A DNA stretch of 64,000 nt from Sphingobacterium lumbrici (lineage in GTDB: Bacteria; Bacteroidota; Bacteroidia; Sphingobacteriales; Sphingobacteriaceae), in assembly GCF_006476045.1 (NCBI RefSeq), contig NZ_SRZY01000028.1, positions 186,001-250,000 on the forward strand, read 5' to 3'. A program made the translations under genes and the position numbers. The notes under the pieces were generated by a model. It searched no databases and had not been told where the DNA came from. It saw only the letters and a program-made list of their open reading frames with translations. Each line of letters begins with the position of its first letter. The first letter of the stretch is position 1. Positions 8,568-16,473 of this stretch are shown piece by piece.

Positions 8568-9164
8568 TTATGATCGTGCAAAAACAATTAATGGAGTGAT
8601 ATCCCCTGTGTCTGCTACTCTTACTGCCTGTAAATAGGATACCCGTGTTTCCCCTTGTCGTACAAGATTTGCTGCGCCCCAGCTAAAGACATCTTGCTTA
8701 AAAATCTTGTCAATGATAATATCGGCCATAAGTCGGCTATGTCTACCATTACCATTTGCAAAACAATGGATACTTACAATGCGATGTTTGAACCGTAAAG
8801 CAATCTCCTCGGGTGGATAAGTATGATGTTCCACCCAATATAAGGCGTCGTCCAATAACGTTCTTAGCTCCGGACCGATCCTATATCTAGCAATACCGAT
8901 ATTCTTTTCAGTATTCCTGAATTGTCCGGCCCACGACCAAACGTGACCATACATCCTTTTATGTAGCTGGCATATAAAAGCTTCCGTTAAGATCTGATCT
9001 GGTCTGAGCCTGCGCGTAAGTACCCATTGCATAGCCTCTTCAATGTTTTGCTGTTCAAACTCATCGAGTTCACCCCGTGTGGATATGGTGTCAATCAGCA
9101 AACCGTCTATTTCTTCAGGATCTAATGGAGTCTGTCCTGGATTGTACTCAAAATCTAATCCCAT
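8568..9164 (-). CDS. Mobile mystery protein B, Fic-domain (AMPylase-type toxin)
   Basis: The 198-aa protein matches the mobile mystery protein B family (TIGR02613-type). The Fic catalytic motif is complete near residue 137: HCFANGNGRHSRLMAD, fitting HxFx(D/E/N)GNGR. The upstream stretch MYGHVWSWAGQFRNTEKNIG is the usual Fic target-positioning region. It probably transfers a nucleotide group to a protein target. It overlaps the XRE-type gene mobile mystery A by 10 bp, which suggests a coupled toxin-antitoxin pair. Confidence 0.85.
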   Translation of the reverse strand: MGLDFEYNPGQTPLDPEEIDGLLIDTISTRGELDEFEQQNIEEAMQWVLTRRLRPDQILTEAFICQLHKRMYGHVWSWAGQFRNTEKNIGIARYRIGPELRTLLDDALYWVEHHTYPPEEIALRFKHRIVSIHCFANGNGRHSRLMADIIIDKIFKQDVFSWGAANLVRQGETRVSYLQAVRVADTGDITPLIVFARS

Positions 9165-9613
9165 AAGATTTTAGGCATTTCGTTCACAATTTCAGCAGTT
9201 CTTTCCTGTATTGCTTTTTCAATACGTTTCTTTGAATTTTCCTGTTCTTCGAGTTTCATGGAATTCGAAGTACGCAATACAATCTGCATCGCCAGCTCTT
9301 TTGCTTTCCGTTCAATGAGATTTTCAAGAGATCCATCTTTGGGCACAAAACCATACACAAGTTGCATATCTAAGGCATGAGCAGTTTCTTTTAAAGCTTT
9401 TAAAGATATAGTACCATCTTTTTCACGTCGTTCCATATCCTGTACACTTTGCTTGGTAATAGATAATCTATTTCCTAATTGCTGCATAGACATTCCGAGT
9501 GCGGTACGGATAGCACGAATCCATCCACTTGGTGGTATTGATGTGTTTTGAAGATCCTTAAAAACCTTCATTTTAGCGCTTAAATGCTGTATTTGTAATT
9601 TTTTCTTAATCAT
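9155..9613 (-). CDS. Mobile mystery protein A, XRE-type HTH regulator
   Basis: The 152-aa protein contains an XRE-like HTH (residues about 32-85: IRAIRTALGMSMQQLGNRLS, then ITKQSVQDMERREKDGTISL) and a helical C-terminus rich in Lys/Glu. It matches the mobile mystery protein A family, always paired with the Fic protein B. The role is inferred as antitoxin and autorepressor. It is the upstream gene of the pair. Confidence 0.85.
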   Translation of the reverse strand: MIKKKLQIQHLSAKMKVFKDLQNTSIPPSGWIRAIRTALGMSMQQLGNRLSITKQSVQDMERREKDGTISLKALKETAHALDMQLVYGFVPKDGSLENLIERKAKELAMQIVLRTSNSMKLEEQENSKKRIEKAIQERTAEIVNEMPKILWD

Positions 9614-10018
9614 AAGTCAAGTTTTAATATGATAAAAACCAGTCAAATGTAAGGTTATAATGTGACATATTCGTATTTAAAGTAATACTGCAAGCTTACT
9701 TTATAATAAATTAGTAATACTGTAACATGACTTTTATATAAAATAGGTAAGACTTTAAGCTTACTTGTGATCATAATATGTCAATCTATAGTATGACAAT
9801 GTAGGTCATTTGTAAAGTGAAAGGTTGACAAAGATTTGTGCTTATCGGTTATAGCTTAGTGAAAAATCTCCTAAGTAGCTCACTTTACTTGGTGGATAAT
9901 AGTATAATCAGCGGTTTTGTTTAGACATTTTAAGTGCTTTTTTTTAGATATTTTTTCGCGATTTAGTATTTTTATCCATTTGTATTATAGGTGGTTGTGT
10001 TTGTCCTGTCTAAATATT
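9614..10018. other. AT-rich intergenic region upstream of the Fic/XRE pair
   Basis: About 400 bp, strongly AT-rich, with no recognisable gene. It contains the promoter region of the mobile mystery operon. Several short TAAGCTTACTT-like stretches recur around 9690-9765 (for example GCAAGCTTACTT and TTAAGCTTACTT), which could be regulator-binding sites. Confidence 0.35.
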
Positions 10019-10195
10019 TTAAATATTCATTAAGATAAAAAGCACAACAGCGTTATCTAATCTCCTGTTGTTAAATTCTACCAGACCTTCATCATTCTTT
10101 CTCCGCGCTTCGAGCTCACTAATTGCCTGCGTGCAGGACGCTGATAGGATTAGTAATAAGACTATCGCGAGATAATTATACGTGTTTGATTTCAT
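10019..10195 (-). CDS. Small lipoprotein, 58 aa, unknown function
   Basis: An ATG at 10195 opens a 58-codon frame ending at 10019. The N-terminus is a classic lipoprotein signal: MKSNTYNY, hydrophobic LAIVLLLILS, then the lipobox SASC (Cys 21). The mature part is short and charged (TQAISELEARRKNDEGLVEF). It may be intact, or the start of a longer lipoprotein gene cut by rearrangement. No neighbour suggests a function. Confidence 0.45.
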   Translation of the reverse strand: MKSNTYNYLAIVLLLILSASCTQAISELEARRKNDEGLVEFNNRRLDNAVVLFILMNI

Positions 10196-10854
10196 GGTTA
10201 GTTTATTTTAACACCTTGCATCTAAGGTAATTAGATTCTTGTTAAAAAGCAATAATGGGTGCGGACGATTTTCAAAATAAACCAGGGGGTCAGCATGCTC
10301 CGGTATCAAACAAAAATCCTGAAGCGGGGAACTTCAGGATTTTTAACTAACCAATTATTAACCTAAATTATGAATACAAATATCAATGCAAACAAAATGC
10401 CAAATTTTATATCCGATAGCTGGTTTAACAAAACTTAACAACCTCAAAATAGGTCCGTTTTTACCTATGCTGCCAGCAGCGCCGACCGCCAGATACTATC
10501 CATTTACAATAACTCAATGTATTATTTTTGCACCATTTACCGTAGATGTCGGCGCAGTACTTCTGCCGCTTTTTCCGCCTGTGCTTACTATATTTCCTTA
10601 TATACCTATCCCCCTTTTTACGGTTTCCCGTATAGTCCGCGTTCCTTAGCAGAGTACCTTTAGTAGCAACCACAAGTTGTTATATACTATGAAAGCAGAA
10701 ACAATCATTACAACGATAGCTTCTGGATATGCGAAGGCTGTAGACCGGGATAAGTATATAACAGGAAATCAGCTAGGCAATACTCTAATTCGAATTGCTT
10801 GCTTTTGAAATACCTCCTATAATTTGTATATTTGTCTGTGCACAATTAATATAA
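10196..10854. other. Intergenic region with leader repeat, no intact gene
   Basis: It contains the second copy of the receptor-type leader (10312-10534), a TACGGTTTCCCGTA hairpin motif (about 10619-10632), and a 39-codon frame (10689-10808, MKAETIITTIASGYAKAV...) that could be a gene remnant. Confidence 0.45.
10312..10534. repeat. Duplicated leader element, copy 2
   Basis: The counterpart of 5112-5336. It has the same hairpin (AAAAATCCTGAAG / CTTCAGGATTTTT), the same TAACTAACCAATTATTAACC leader, and an ATG at 10371 opening a 22-codon frame. The copies differ by scattered substitutions and a 2-bp length change, so the duplication is older than that of 6169-6526/11715-12072. Confidence 0.6.
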
Positions 10855-11481
10855 ATGAGAGATGTTAAATCAGAATTACAAAATATCATTTATGGAAATG
10901 GACAGATTGGCAATCAAAGCCAACTCCGGAAAATCCAAAATTTCCTTAGAGGCTATGCGTGCTCAGGTCAAGGATCTGAAAAACAAGAGCGTCTCAAAAG
11001 TGAAGAAGAAAAACTTATCTTAGCTGCGGAGAAATCCAATTTTTTCTATGCTCAGGATATAGACGAAAGTTTATTTATCAGTGAAGGTGCAGAGCAAAGA
11101 GTGTATCGTCACGACGGATATTCTGTAATCAAATTGAATTCAGGTATTTTTTACGAATCCTGGCTTGATTATTTTAATAGTATTCTTATTCACAATTATT
11201 TCTTCTCCTCGACATCTTACGAATTTTTGGGATTTAGATTTTATAATGACAGCTTGGCCGCTGTTGTTAAGCAGGATTTTATTGTGTCCGACGAAGTCAC
11301 AGATTTAGCTCTTGTAAAACAGTTTATGGTATATAATACATTCAGTAATGTTCGAAATAACGATTACGAGAGCAAACTGTATGGAATTATTCTTGAAGAC
11401 CTACATGATGAAAATGTTCTTTTTAAAGATGGGGTATTCTACTTCATTGATACAGTGTTCTATTTAAGCAAAAATTTTTAA
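10855..11481 (+). CDS. Orphan polyvalent-protein-type kinase domain
   Basis: The 208-aa protein resembles the protein-kinase-like domain found in large polyvalent proteins of phages and conjugative elements. Visible parts are the N-lobe strand AEQRVYRHDGYSVIKLN (Lys near residue 98), a middle region AVVKQDF, and the catalytic-loop-like EDLHDENVLFKDGVFYFIDT (residues 181-200). Here HDEN is the likely catalytic loop and the Asp in FIDT the metal ligand. It stands alone, so it is probably a mobile-element remnant or a solo effector. Confidence 0.55.
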   Translation: MRDVKSELQNIIYGNGQIGNQSQLRKIQNFLRGYACSGQGSEKQERLKSEEEKLILAAEKSNFFYAQDIDESLFISEGAEQRVYRHDGYSVIKLNSGIFYESWLDYFNSILIHNYFFSSTSYEFLGFRFYNDSLAAVVKQDFIVSDEVTDLALVKQFMVYNTFSNVRNNDYESKLYGIILEDLHDENVLFKDGVFYFIDTVFYLSKNF

Positions 11482-11497
11482 ATCTCCATTTTTTTGC

Positions 11498-11713
11498 CTA
11501 CGCTACCAACAGCAGCAGCCTCCAAATAGTACCCGTTTTGTTCTTTATTCGGAATATCCAACAGGGGATACCGGATAGAAGCGAGTGGGTAGTCGCGCAC
11601 TTTATCCACCAAAATCCTTCATCATAGAATCCGCTCGATACATTTCCTTTCACACTTGGGATTCTTTTGATGAACGCGATAAGTTCGACAAGTGGTGTAT
11701 TGCGCATAGTCAT
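11498..11713 (-). pseudogene. Immunity-protein fragment, recombination counterpart of 6981-7370
   Basis: The first 30 residues (PLVELIAFIKRIPSVKGNV, then SSGFYDEGFWWIK) look like the start of a small immunity protein. The frame then reaches the short stretch LPTRFYPVSP in another reading frame (DNA at about 11563-11600 matches 7095-7120) and decays. The missing C-terminus of this family is what the SUFU-type protein at 6981-7370 carries. A 71-codon frame remains, probably not functional. Confidence 0.45.
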
Positions 11714-11714
11714 G

Positions 11715-12072
11715 TTTAAATCACGTTAAACCCTTTAGGAATCTTGGCGATATCAAGGTGTAAGGGATCAGCGCCGTTTAATAGAGCGTTTATCACTTCA
11801 TCTTTCTTTATTTCTTCAAATTGATCGTAACTCAGATCAAACAATGCCTGGAGATTTACCTTTTCTAGCTCTTCTTTTCTATCCACAAAATGATCAGAGT
11901 AGATCCGTATAAATTCCTTCTTCAGGATTTCCTTCACCTGAAAGCTTCGGTATTGTAAGAATTCACCCTCTCTGATCCTGAATAACCGCTTCAAGGCCGC
12001 AAAGTCATAAGCCTCCGTTTCGGTTATAGCGCTATCTTCAAGGATATGGTTGGCATAGGAAAGCAAGAGATC
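11715..12072. repeat. 358-bp direct repeat (other copy 6169-6526)
   Basis: By eye the two copies are identical over 358 bp and in the same orientation, 5.5 kb apart. The copy here is inside the intact gene 11716-12258. Identity implies recent duplication or gene conversion, and direct orientation allows deletion of the region between. Confidence 0.8.
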
Positions 12073-12258
12073 TATGCATTGGAGCTTGATATCCTCAAAA
12101 CTTTGAATCGCATGGCTTTCCAAGATTTTGTCAACATCATTTTTCTCGGTATCTTCCTTTGGCAATAGATCTGCAATATCGAGTAAGTACGTAGGGGTCT
12201 GTTCTCTTGTTTCTGGCTGTTGGATATAGCTCCAGAAAATGTCAGATAGTATATACAT
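11716..12258 (-). CDS. Conserved protein of unknown function, intact copy
   Basis: The 180-aa cytoplasmic protein is highly charged and predicted mostly helical. It has no signal peptide or membrane segment. The stretch ILEDSAITETEAYDFAALKR loosely recalls TerB-like helical domains, but I do not assign it. The start MYILSDIFWSYIQQPETREQ is retained, in broken form, at the other copy (6751). It lies 62 bp downstream of the truncated DUF1016 gene on the same strand. Confidence 0.6.
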   Translation of the reverse strand: MYILSDIFWSYIQQPETREQTPTYLLDIADLLPKEDTEKNDVDKILESHAIQSFEDIKLQCIDLLLSYANHILEDSAITETEAYDFAALKRLFRIREGEFLQYRSFQVKEILKKEFIRIYSDHFVDRKEELEKVNLQALFDLSYDQFEEIKKDEVINALLNGADPLHLDIAKIPKGFNVI

Positions 12259-12320
12259 AGGTCGTATTGGTTAGTTATTTTTAGATGTTTACCTGCCTAA
12301 GATACGTGATATGTTTGGTT

Positions 12321-13115
12321 TTACCTGATCTTTTCCTCATATTCTCCCTTGATCTTGTCTGTTTTCAGTTCGATGATGACGAAGCATTTCAGGATATAGT
12401 TATAGAATACCAAATCGATAAAGAAGTCACATGTCTCTGTACGAATGTGTTTTTGCCGTGCTACAAAAGCAAAACCTTTACCTAGCTCTAACAAGAACTG
12501 TTGTATATTGTCTATCAGTGACTGTTCGAGTTGCTTCTCTGTGTAAGTATAGTTTGTCGGTATGTTCAGAAATTCCAACACGGTCGGATTGCGGATGAAT
12601 TCACGGTTATCCAATTTTAGATCCTTTGTATTTTCCAACATTTCATCTTCCACAGGCTGCGCGTTTTGTGAACACAGGAGGCGCTGATAATATAGGGTGT
12701 TGATATTACGTTCCAAGGTTCTTACTGCCCAGTTTTGTTCCGAAGTCTCTCTAAGATAATAGTTGCGAGCATCTTTATTATTTACTCTCATAAGGAGTTG
12801 AAAATGAGACCATGTTAATTTAGCAGACACTGTCTGCTGAATTTGGGAGAAGTCGGGGAAGGTCAAATAGAATAGGCGGAAATTACGAATATTGGTCTCT
12901 GAAAAACCACGACCAAGCCTTGTTGATAGCTCTAAGGAAAGGGTTTTGATTATTTCTCCTCCATACTGTGCTCTTTCGGCTCCATGTTGTTCTTGTTCGA
13001 CAATCCGTTTACCCGTTAACCAATAGGCCTCTACCATGGCTGAATTGGTAGCACTGTAGGCTTTTTTTCTTGCCTGTTCTAATATGAGCCTTATGTCATC
13101 AATGAATTTTTCCAT
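12321..13115 (-). pseudogene. DUF1016 / YhcG-type PD-(D/E)XK nuclease, C-terminally truncated
   Basis: The 264 residues cover the DUF1016 N-terminal region (NSAMVEAYWLTGKRIVEQEQ, GRGFSETNIRNFRLFY, KLTWSHFQLLMRV) and the beginning of the nuclease core (FIDLVFYN ... IELKTDK, holding the D...ExK residues). Family members run to about 340-370 aa, and the last 80 residues are missing after KGEYEEKIR. The core helix after ExK is therefore lost and activity is doubtful. An open frame of this size with an intact start suggests a recent truncation. Confidence 0.7.
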
Positions 13116-13438
13116 ATTCTACTTTCCACTCCTTTTATTTACATCCACTCTGGTCGGTTTTTAGTTTTTCTGCTTGCACGATCTGTTGAATTGCAGCTAA
13201 CGGTTTGCGGCTTGGCGTAGTGGGGGCTTTTCAGCACAACACTTGATACGAAGCACACAGTTCAAAATTAGCACAAATTTTCATACGAAGAACGTCCGCC
13301 CCCATTACGCCAAACCGCTGTTATCGGCTGCCCTTCTTTCGTCCGTTGTTAGTCTGTCGGGTGTTGTCGGTGCGTTGGCTGGGTAGCTCTTTTGCATTTT
13401 TCTGTTGGGTCTTGTGCGGTTGAGAAAATGCAAATGTG
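13116..13438. other. Intergenic region holding the left boundary of the sulfur block
   Basis: No gene. Nearly the whole region from 13193 is structured: a 139-bp imperfect inverted repeat (13193-13331) followed by the mismatched hairpin 13380-13445. The sequence between them is unusually G/T-rich on the plus strand. Confidence 0.6.
13193..13331. repeat. Large imperfect inverted repeat at left block boundary
   Basis: Arm 1 (13193-13227) includes GGCTTGGCGTAGTGGGGGC. Arm 2 (13298-13331) includes GCCCCCATTACGCCAAACCG. They pair with few mismatches around a 70-nt centre. The right end carries GTTATCGGC (13320-13328), whose inverse GCCGATAAC occurs at 20595-20603. Sequences of this appearance recur in Bacteroidota intergenic DNA; they resemble integron attC sites in layout but do not match the attC core consensus. 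Confidence 0.6.
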
Positions 13439-13445
13439 CTACCCA
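13380..13445. repeat. Mismatched hairpin A (left end of sulfur operon)
   Basis: The 21-nt arms 13380-13400 and 13425-13445 pair at 19 of 21 positions. The two mismatches fall in one site, where CTCTTTT in one arm faces AAATGTG in the other. The 24-nt loop contains CTTGTGCGGT. The stop codon of the last operon gene (DUF2490) lies inside arm 2. Hairpin B (20466-20529) has the same design with different arm sequence. Confidence 0.8.
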
Positions 13446-14197
13446 ATAGCGTGGACTTTGTTTGTCTTTGTCCGTTTGTGTAGCTGATAAGTCAGGTTAA
13501 GTATAATGTTATTCTCGCTTATCTTAGATGTACCTGTTACAGGAATAATTGGCAGTCGGGTAAGGTGTATATAACCAATGTCAAATTTCAGGTTGGGTAA
13601 AACTTTGTATTCAAGATTAAGCCCAATTCTGTCGTGGTCAAAAACGTGTTCAATGGGTGTTCCTGCTACGTTGAAAAAAAGTTCGTCAAACACCGTCAGT
13701 TTGATATGTTCCGTGAACTCATACCGCACACCAAAACGTGCCCTTAACCGTGTAATATCGGATTGCGAATTGCTGAAAATGCGATACTCCAAAGCATTTC
13801 GGTCTATAACGTATAATTTTTTGAAAATTTCGTGCTGTAATTCTACTGCTGCCGAAAAACGGATTTCGCTGTTTGGTGTTACCGTTTCGTCTGTTTTACT
13901 TTGAATAATCCTGTAATGGGAAAAATAAGCGAATGGCGAAAAGGAAAATTTTATATCTTCCTTATGCTGATAATGTACCCAACTTCTAAGCGTGAACATC
14001 AGGTTTTTATCAAACATATTCTTATTCTCAAAACCGTTTTGCCGTCTGTGCTGAAATTCCGTATCAATCTTAAATTTATTGCCAACAGGAACACTCAACG
14101 TACTACAAAACCAAGCGTTGTAATGATATTGTGCCTGTAAAGTTTGGGCAATAGAAATCCATATTGCTGTTATCAGCAATTTTTTAAACCAATTCAT
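13439..14197 (-). CDS. DUF2490 outer-membrane protein
   Basis: The 252-aa protein has a signal peptide (core LLITAIWISIAQTLQAQ) and alternating aromatic/polar beta strands. It begins YHYNAWFCSTLSVPVGNKFK and contains ALEYRIF and RLRARFGVRYEF, typical of DUF2490 barrels. It is the last gene of the sulfur operon, 9 bp after the YeeE gene. Its final codons and stop lie in boundary hairpin A. A porin-like or structural role is inferred. Confidence 0.75.
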   Translation of the reverse strand: MNWFKKLLITAIWISIAQTLQAQYHYNAWFCSTLSVPVGNKFKIDTEFQHRRQNGFENKNMFDKNLMFTLRSWVHYQHKEDIKFSFSPFAYFSHYRIIQSKTDETVTPNSEIRFSAAVELQHEIFKKLYVIDRNALEYRIFSNSQSDITRLRARFGVRYEFTEHIKLTVFDELFFNVAGTPIEHVFDHDRIGLNLEYKVLPNLKFDIGYIHLTRLPIIPVTGTSKISENNIILNLTYQLHKRTKTNKVHAIG

Positions 14198-14206
14198 AAC
14201 CGATAT

Positions 14207-14707
14207 TTAGTGCGGAAGTTTTTCTCTTAAATATCCATAAACCCAAGTTCCCGCAATGGCACTCAAAAGTGTAACGGCAATGACGGTTGCACCTGTTCCG
14301 ATTTGTGCAAATAACGGACCCGGGCAAGCTCCTGTAATTGCCCAACCGAAACCAAAAATCAAACCGCCATAGATTTGACCTTTATTAAATTCTTTGGGTG
14401 AAATTTTAATCGGCTCGCCATAAATTGTTTTGATGTTGAATTTCTTAATCAGGAAAACGGAAATCATACCCACAACAACGGCACTTCCGATTATTCCATA
14501 CATATGAAACGACTGTAAGCGAAACATTTCCTGTATGCGAAACCAACTTACTACTTCGGCTTTTACGAACACGATGCCGAATAAAATGCCGACAACTAAA
14601 TATTTCAAATTATGATACCACTTGTGTTCCAAACGGCTTTCGTTTACACACATTGCATCTAACTCACGAAGTTTTAAATCCTTTTCTGTATCTGTATTTT
14701 GTTGCAT
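14207..14707 (-). CDS. YeeE/YedE-type sulfur transporter half (DUF6691-like)
   Basis: The 166-aa protein has four or five membrane segments and the family signature GFGWAITGACPGPLFAQIG, whose Cys is conserved in thiosulfate/sulfur-transfer YeeE channels. It pairs with the other half at 14719-15282 (11-bp gap); together they cover the length of a full YeeE protein. The likely role is import or relay of thiosulfate or persulfide sulfur across the inner membrane. The N-terminal 30 residues are charged and cytoplasmic. Confidence 0.8.
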   Translation of the reverse strand: MQQNTDTEKDLKLRELDAMCVNESRLEHKWYHNLKYLVVGILFGIVFVKAEVVSWFRIQEMFRLQSFHMYGIIGSAVVVGMISVFLIKKFNIKTIYGEPIKISPKEFNKGQIYGGLIFGFGWAITGACPGPLFAQIGTGATVIAVTLLSAIAGTWVYGYLREKLPH

Positions 14708-14718
14708 TTATACTGTGT

Positions 14719-15282
14719 TTAAAGTGAAAGAATAATTGGTAAAATGAGATTTGCCATAATGAAACCGCCAATCATAAAACTTATGGTAGCAATCAATGAC
14801 GGTAATTGCAGGTTAGACAATCCCATAATGGCGTGTCCACTTGTACAACCACCTGCATAACGTGTTCCGAAGCCTACTAAAAAGCCCCCGACTATCATCA
14901 TCAAAAAGCCTTTCAGGGTAAACAGCGATTGCCAATTGATGATGTCTTCAGGAACTAAATTATTGTAATTGGTTATGCCATATCCCACAAGCTCTGTGGC
15001 TAATTTTGGATTGACTTCAACAGGATTGGGATTTGATAAAAGGTTTATGGCTATTGCTCCGCCTAAAAATATGCCGAATACAAAAAATAAATTCCATACT
15101 TCTTTTTTCCAATCGTATTTGAAAAACGGAATGTTGGCAGGCATACACGAAGCACAAACGTGTCGTAATGATGAACTGATGCCGAATGATTTGTTACCAA
15201 TAATTAAAAGTGCAGGAACGGTTAAACCGATTAAAGGTCCTGCTACATACCACGCCCAAGGCTGTTTAATAATCTCTATCAT
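14719..15282 (-). CDS. YeeE/YedE-type sulfur transporter half
   Basis: The 187-aa membrane protein carries the signature GTRYAGGCTSGHAIMGLSNL near residue 139, with the conserved Cys of the YeeE family. A further Cys pair, HVCASCMPANIP, lies in the first loop. It precedes the second half (14207-14707) and follows thioredoxin in one operon. The two-gene layout is common for split YeeE transporters in Bacteroidota. Confidence 0.85.
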   Translation of the reverse strand: MIEIIKQPWAWYVAGPLIGLTVPALLIIGNKSFGISSSLRHVCASCMPANIPFFKYDWKKEVWNLFFVFGIFLGGAIAINLLSNPNPVEVNPKLATELVGYGITNYNNLVPEDIINWQSLFTLKGFLMMIVGGFLVGFGTRYAGGCTSGHAIMGLSNLQLPSLIATISFMIGGFIMANLILPIILSL

Positions 15283-15289
15283 TTTTACT

Positions 15290-15583
15290 TTATCTGTTTG
15301 TGTTAATTAAATTTTCCAATTCGTTTGCAGCAACAACACCCGATTGTCGCCAAAGTGGTTTACCGTTCTTGAATAAAATAAGCGTTGGAACACCACGTAC
15401 CTGATAAGCTGCTGCTGCTTGCGGGTTTTTGTCCACGTCAATTTTGATGATGTTTGCGTTTTCGCCTACACGGTTTTTTACATCTTCTAAAATGGGCGAC
15501 ATCATTTTACACGGACTGCACCATTCGGCAAAAAAATCCACTAATACAGGTTTGTCCTGATTTATTATTTCCTGAAATGTCAT
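15290..15583 (-). CDS. trxA: Thioredoxin
   Basis: The 97-aa protein is a single thioredoxin domain with the active site AEWCSPCKMM (WCxPC type, residues 20-24) and the cis-Pro loop RGVPTLILF. No signal peptide is present, so it acts in the cytoplasm. The stop-start overlap with the upstream DUF6132 gene is 4 bp. In this operon it probably reduces persulfides or recharges the rhodanese and dioxygenase steps; general housekeeping thioredoxin is usually encoded elsewhere. Confidence 0.9.
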   Translation of the reverse strand: MTFQEIINQDKPVLVDFFAEWCSPCKMMSPILEDVKNRVGENANIIKIDVDKNPQAAAAYQVRGVPTLILFKNGKPLWRQSGVVAANELENLINTNR

Positions 15584-15786
15584 ACTGTTTTGTTTTTATT
15601 GTTCTGAAAAATTGAGAATAAAATCCCACCCATAATTGAGCCGTAAATAGTGCTGTTTGCAGGGTTTGAAGTAATGGCACAACTGCCCGAATTGCAACCG
15701 ACAAATTTCCAATAGAGATAACCGGCTATTGCTCCTATAATCACACCAATTATGGTAAGCAAATGTTTTTTAGCGAACTTCTTCAT
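15580..15786 (-). CDS. DUF6132 family small membrane protein
   Basis: The start at 15786 (MKKFAKKHLLTIIGVIIGAI) gives 68 aa, although the frame is open to 15858. There are two hydrophobic segments with a Cys-containing loop between them (VGCNSGSCAITSNP). The family is regularly found beside thioredoxin/rhodanese genes; its function is unknown. It overlaps the DUF2892 gene upstream by 17 bp and trxA by 4 bp, so translation is tightly coupled. Confidence 0.75.
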   Translation of the reverse strand: MKKFAKKHLLTIIGVIIGAIAGYLYWKFVGCNSGSCAITSNPANSTIYGSIMGGILFSIFQNNKNKTV

Positions 15787-16003
15787 AGGTAATATCTTCC
15801 ACTTTCTTATTGCTTTTTGATACAGGCGTATTACAACCCGAAGCACCGCAACAACCAATATTCAGCAATGGCATTAAAGAAAATAATCCACCTAATGCAA
15901 CAAACAACCATTCTTTTGCCTGAACTCCCTGCACTATAATGAAAATGCCTAATGCCAATCGCAGCACACGCATTAAATCCCAATTTCTTAAATAGTTTTT
16001 CAT
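15770..16003 (-). CDS. DUF2892-type (YgaP-like) membrane protein
   Basis: The 77-aa protein opens with MKNYLRNWDLMRVLRLALG and two membrane segments, followed by a Cys-rich tail (NIGCCGASGCNTP). The layout resembles the membrane part of rhodanese-membrane proteins such as YgaP, without the rhodanese domain. It probably positions or relays sulfur at the inner membrane; this is inferred from gene context. Confidence 0.75.
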   Translation of the reverse strand: MKNYLRNWDLMRVLRLALGIFIIVQGVQAKEWLFVALGGLFSLMPLLNIGCCGASGCNTPVSKSNKKVEDITYEEVR

Positions 16004-16004
16004 T

Positions 16005-16265
16005 TTAATTCATTTTTCCGATGGCACAACTCACATACGATTTTGCTTTTTTCAACAGGTCATTATTTCCTTTTTCGGGATAACCCATTTTTGAAAGTGC
16101 CTGTACCAAAATTGTTTTTTCTGCCGTACCGTCAATGGTTACTGTTTCGGTGTCTTTGTCAATGTTTACATTTTGTACACCGTCTATTTTGAGCAAAGCG
16201 TTTTTGATGCTGCTCACACAACCACCGCATTTGATATTTTCTACTGCTATATTATGTATCATCAT
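16005..16265 (-). CDS. Heavy-metal-associated (HMA) domain protein
   Basis: The ATG at 16265 (MMIHNIAVENIKCGGCVSSI) gives 86 aa; the open frame continues to 16313 but shows no family features there. KCGGC is a CxxC-like metal or persulfide site (here C-G-G-C) in a ferredoxin-fold HMA domain. The C-terminal extension ends LKKAKSYVSCAIGKMN. It overlaps the upstream gene by 4 bp. The role may be copper or thiol handling rather than classical efflux. Confidence 0.8.
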   Translation of the reverse strand: MMIHNIAVENIKCGGCVSSIKNALLKIDGVQNVNIDKDTETVTIDGTAEKTILVQALSKMGYPEKGNNDLLKKAKSYVSCAIGKMN

Positions 16266-16468
16266 CTTTTCTTTTTTGAAGTGTTGATACCGAAAGGCAA
16301 ATACAATGGGCAAAAACTAATGAATGACGTAAGCACAAACACCACCGCTAAAATGCCCAATATGATTGCCAATGTTCCCGAAATGACATTCGTGAAATAC
16401 AATGCTGCAATAACAATCGCTATGAGTATTCGGATTGCTTTGTCTGCTGTTCCCATATTCTTTTTCAT
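16262..16468 (-). CDS. DUF2892 family small membrane protein
   Basis: The 68-aa protein starts MKKNMGTADKAIRILIAIVI, the usual DUF2892 opening, with two membrane helices and the motif FCPLYLPFGINT. The second helix region ends with the typical CPLY Cys. It overlaps the HMA gene by 4 bp. It is the second DUF2892-type protein in this operon. Confidence 0.85.
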   Translation of the reverse strand: MKKNMGTADKAIRILIAIVIAALYFTNVISGTLAIILGILAVVFVLTSFISFCPLYLPFGINTSKKKR

Positions 16469-16473
16469 CTTTT

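Noticed and set aside
10689..10808. Thirty-nine-codon frame MKAETIITTIASGYAKAV...
   Set aside because: It looks protein-like but is short, isolated and unmatched. It may be the remnant of a gene start; not strong enough to list as a gene.
13193..13331. Canonical integron attC site
   Set aside because: The fold is attC-like but the conserved core (RYYYAAC ... GTTRRRY) is not matched and no integron integrase is in the window.
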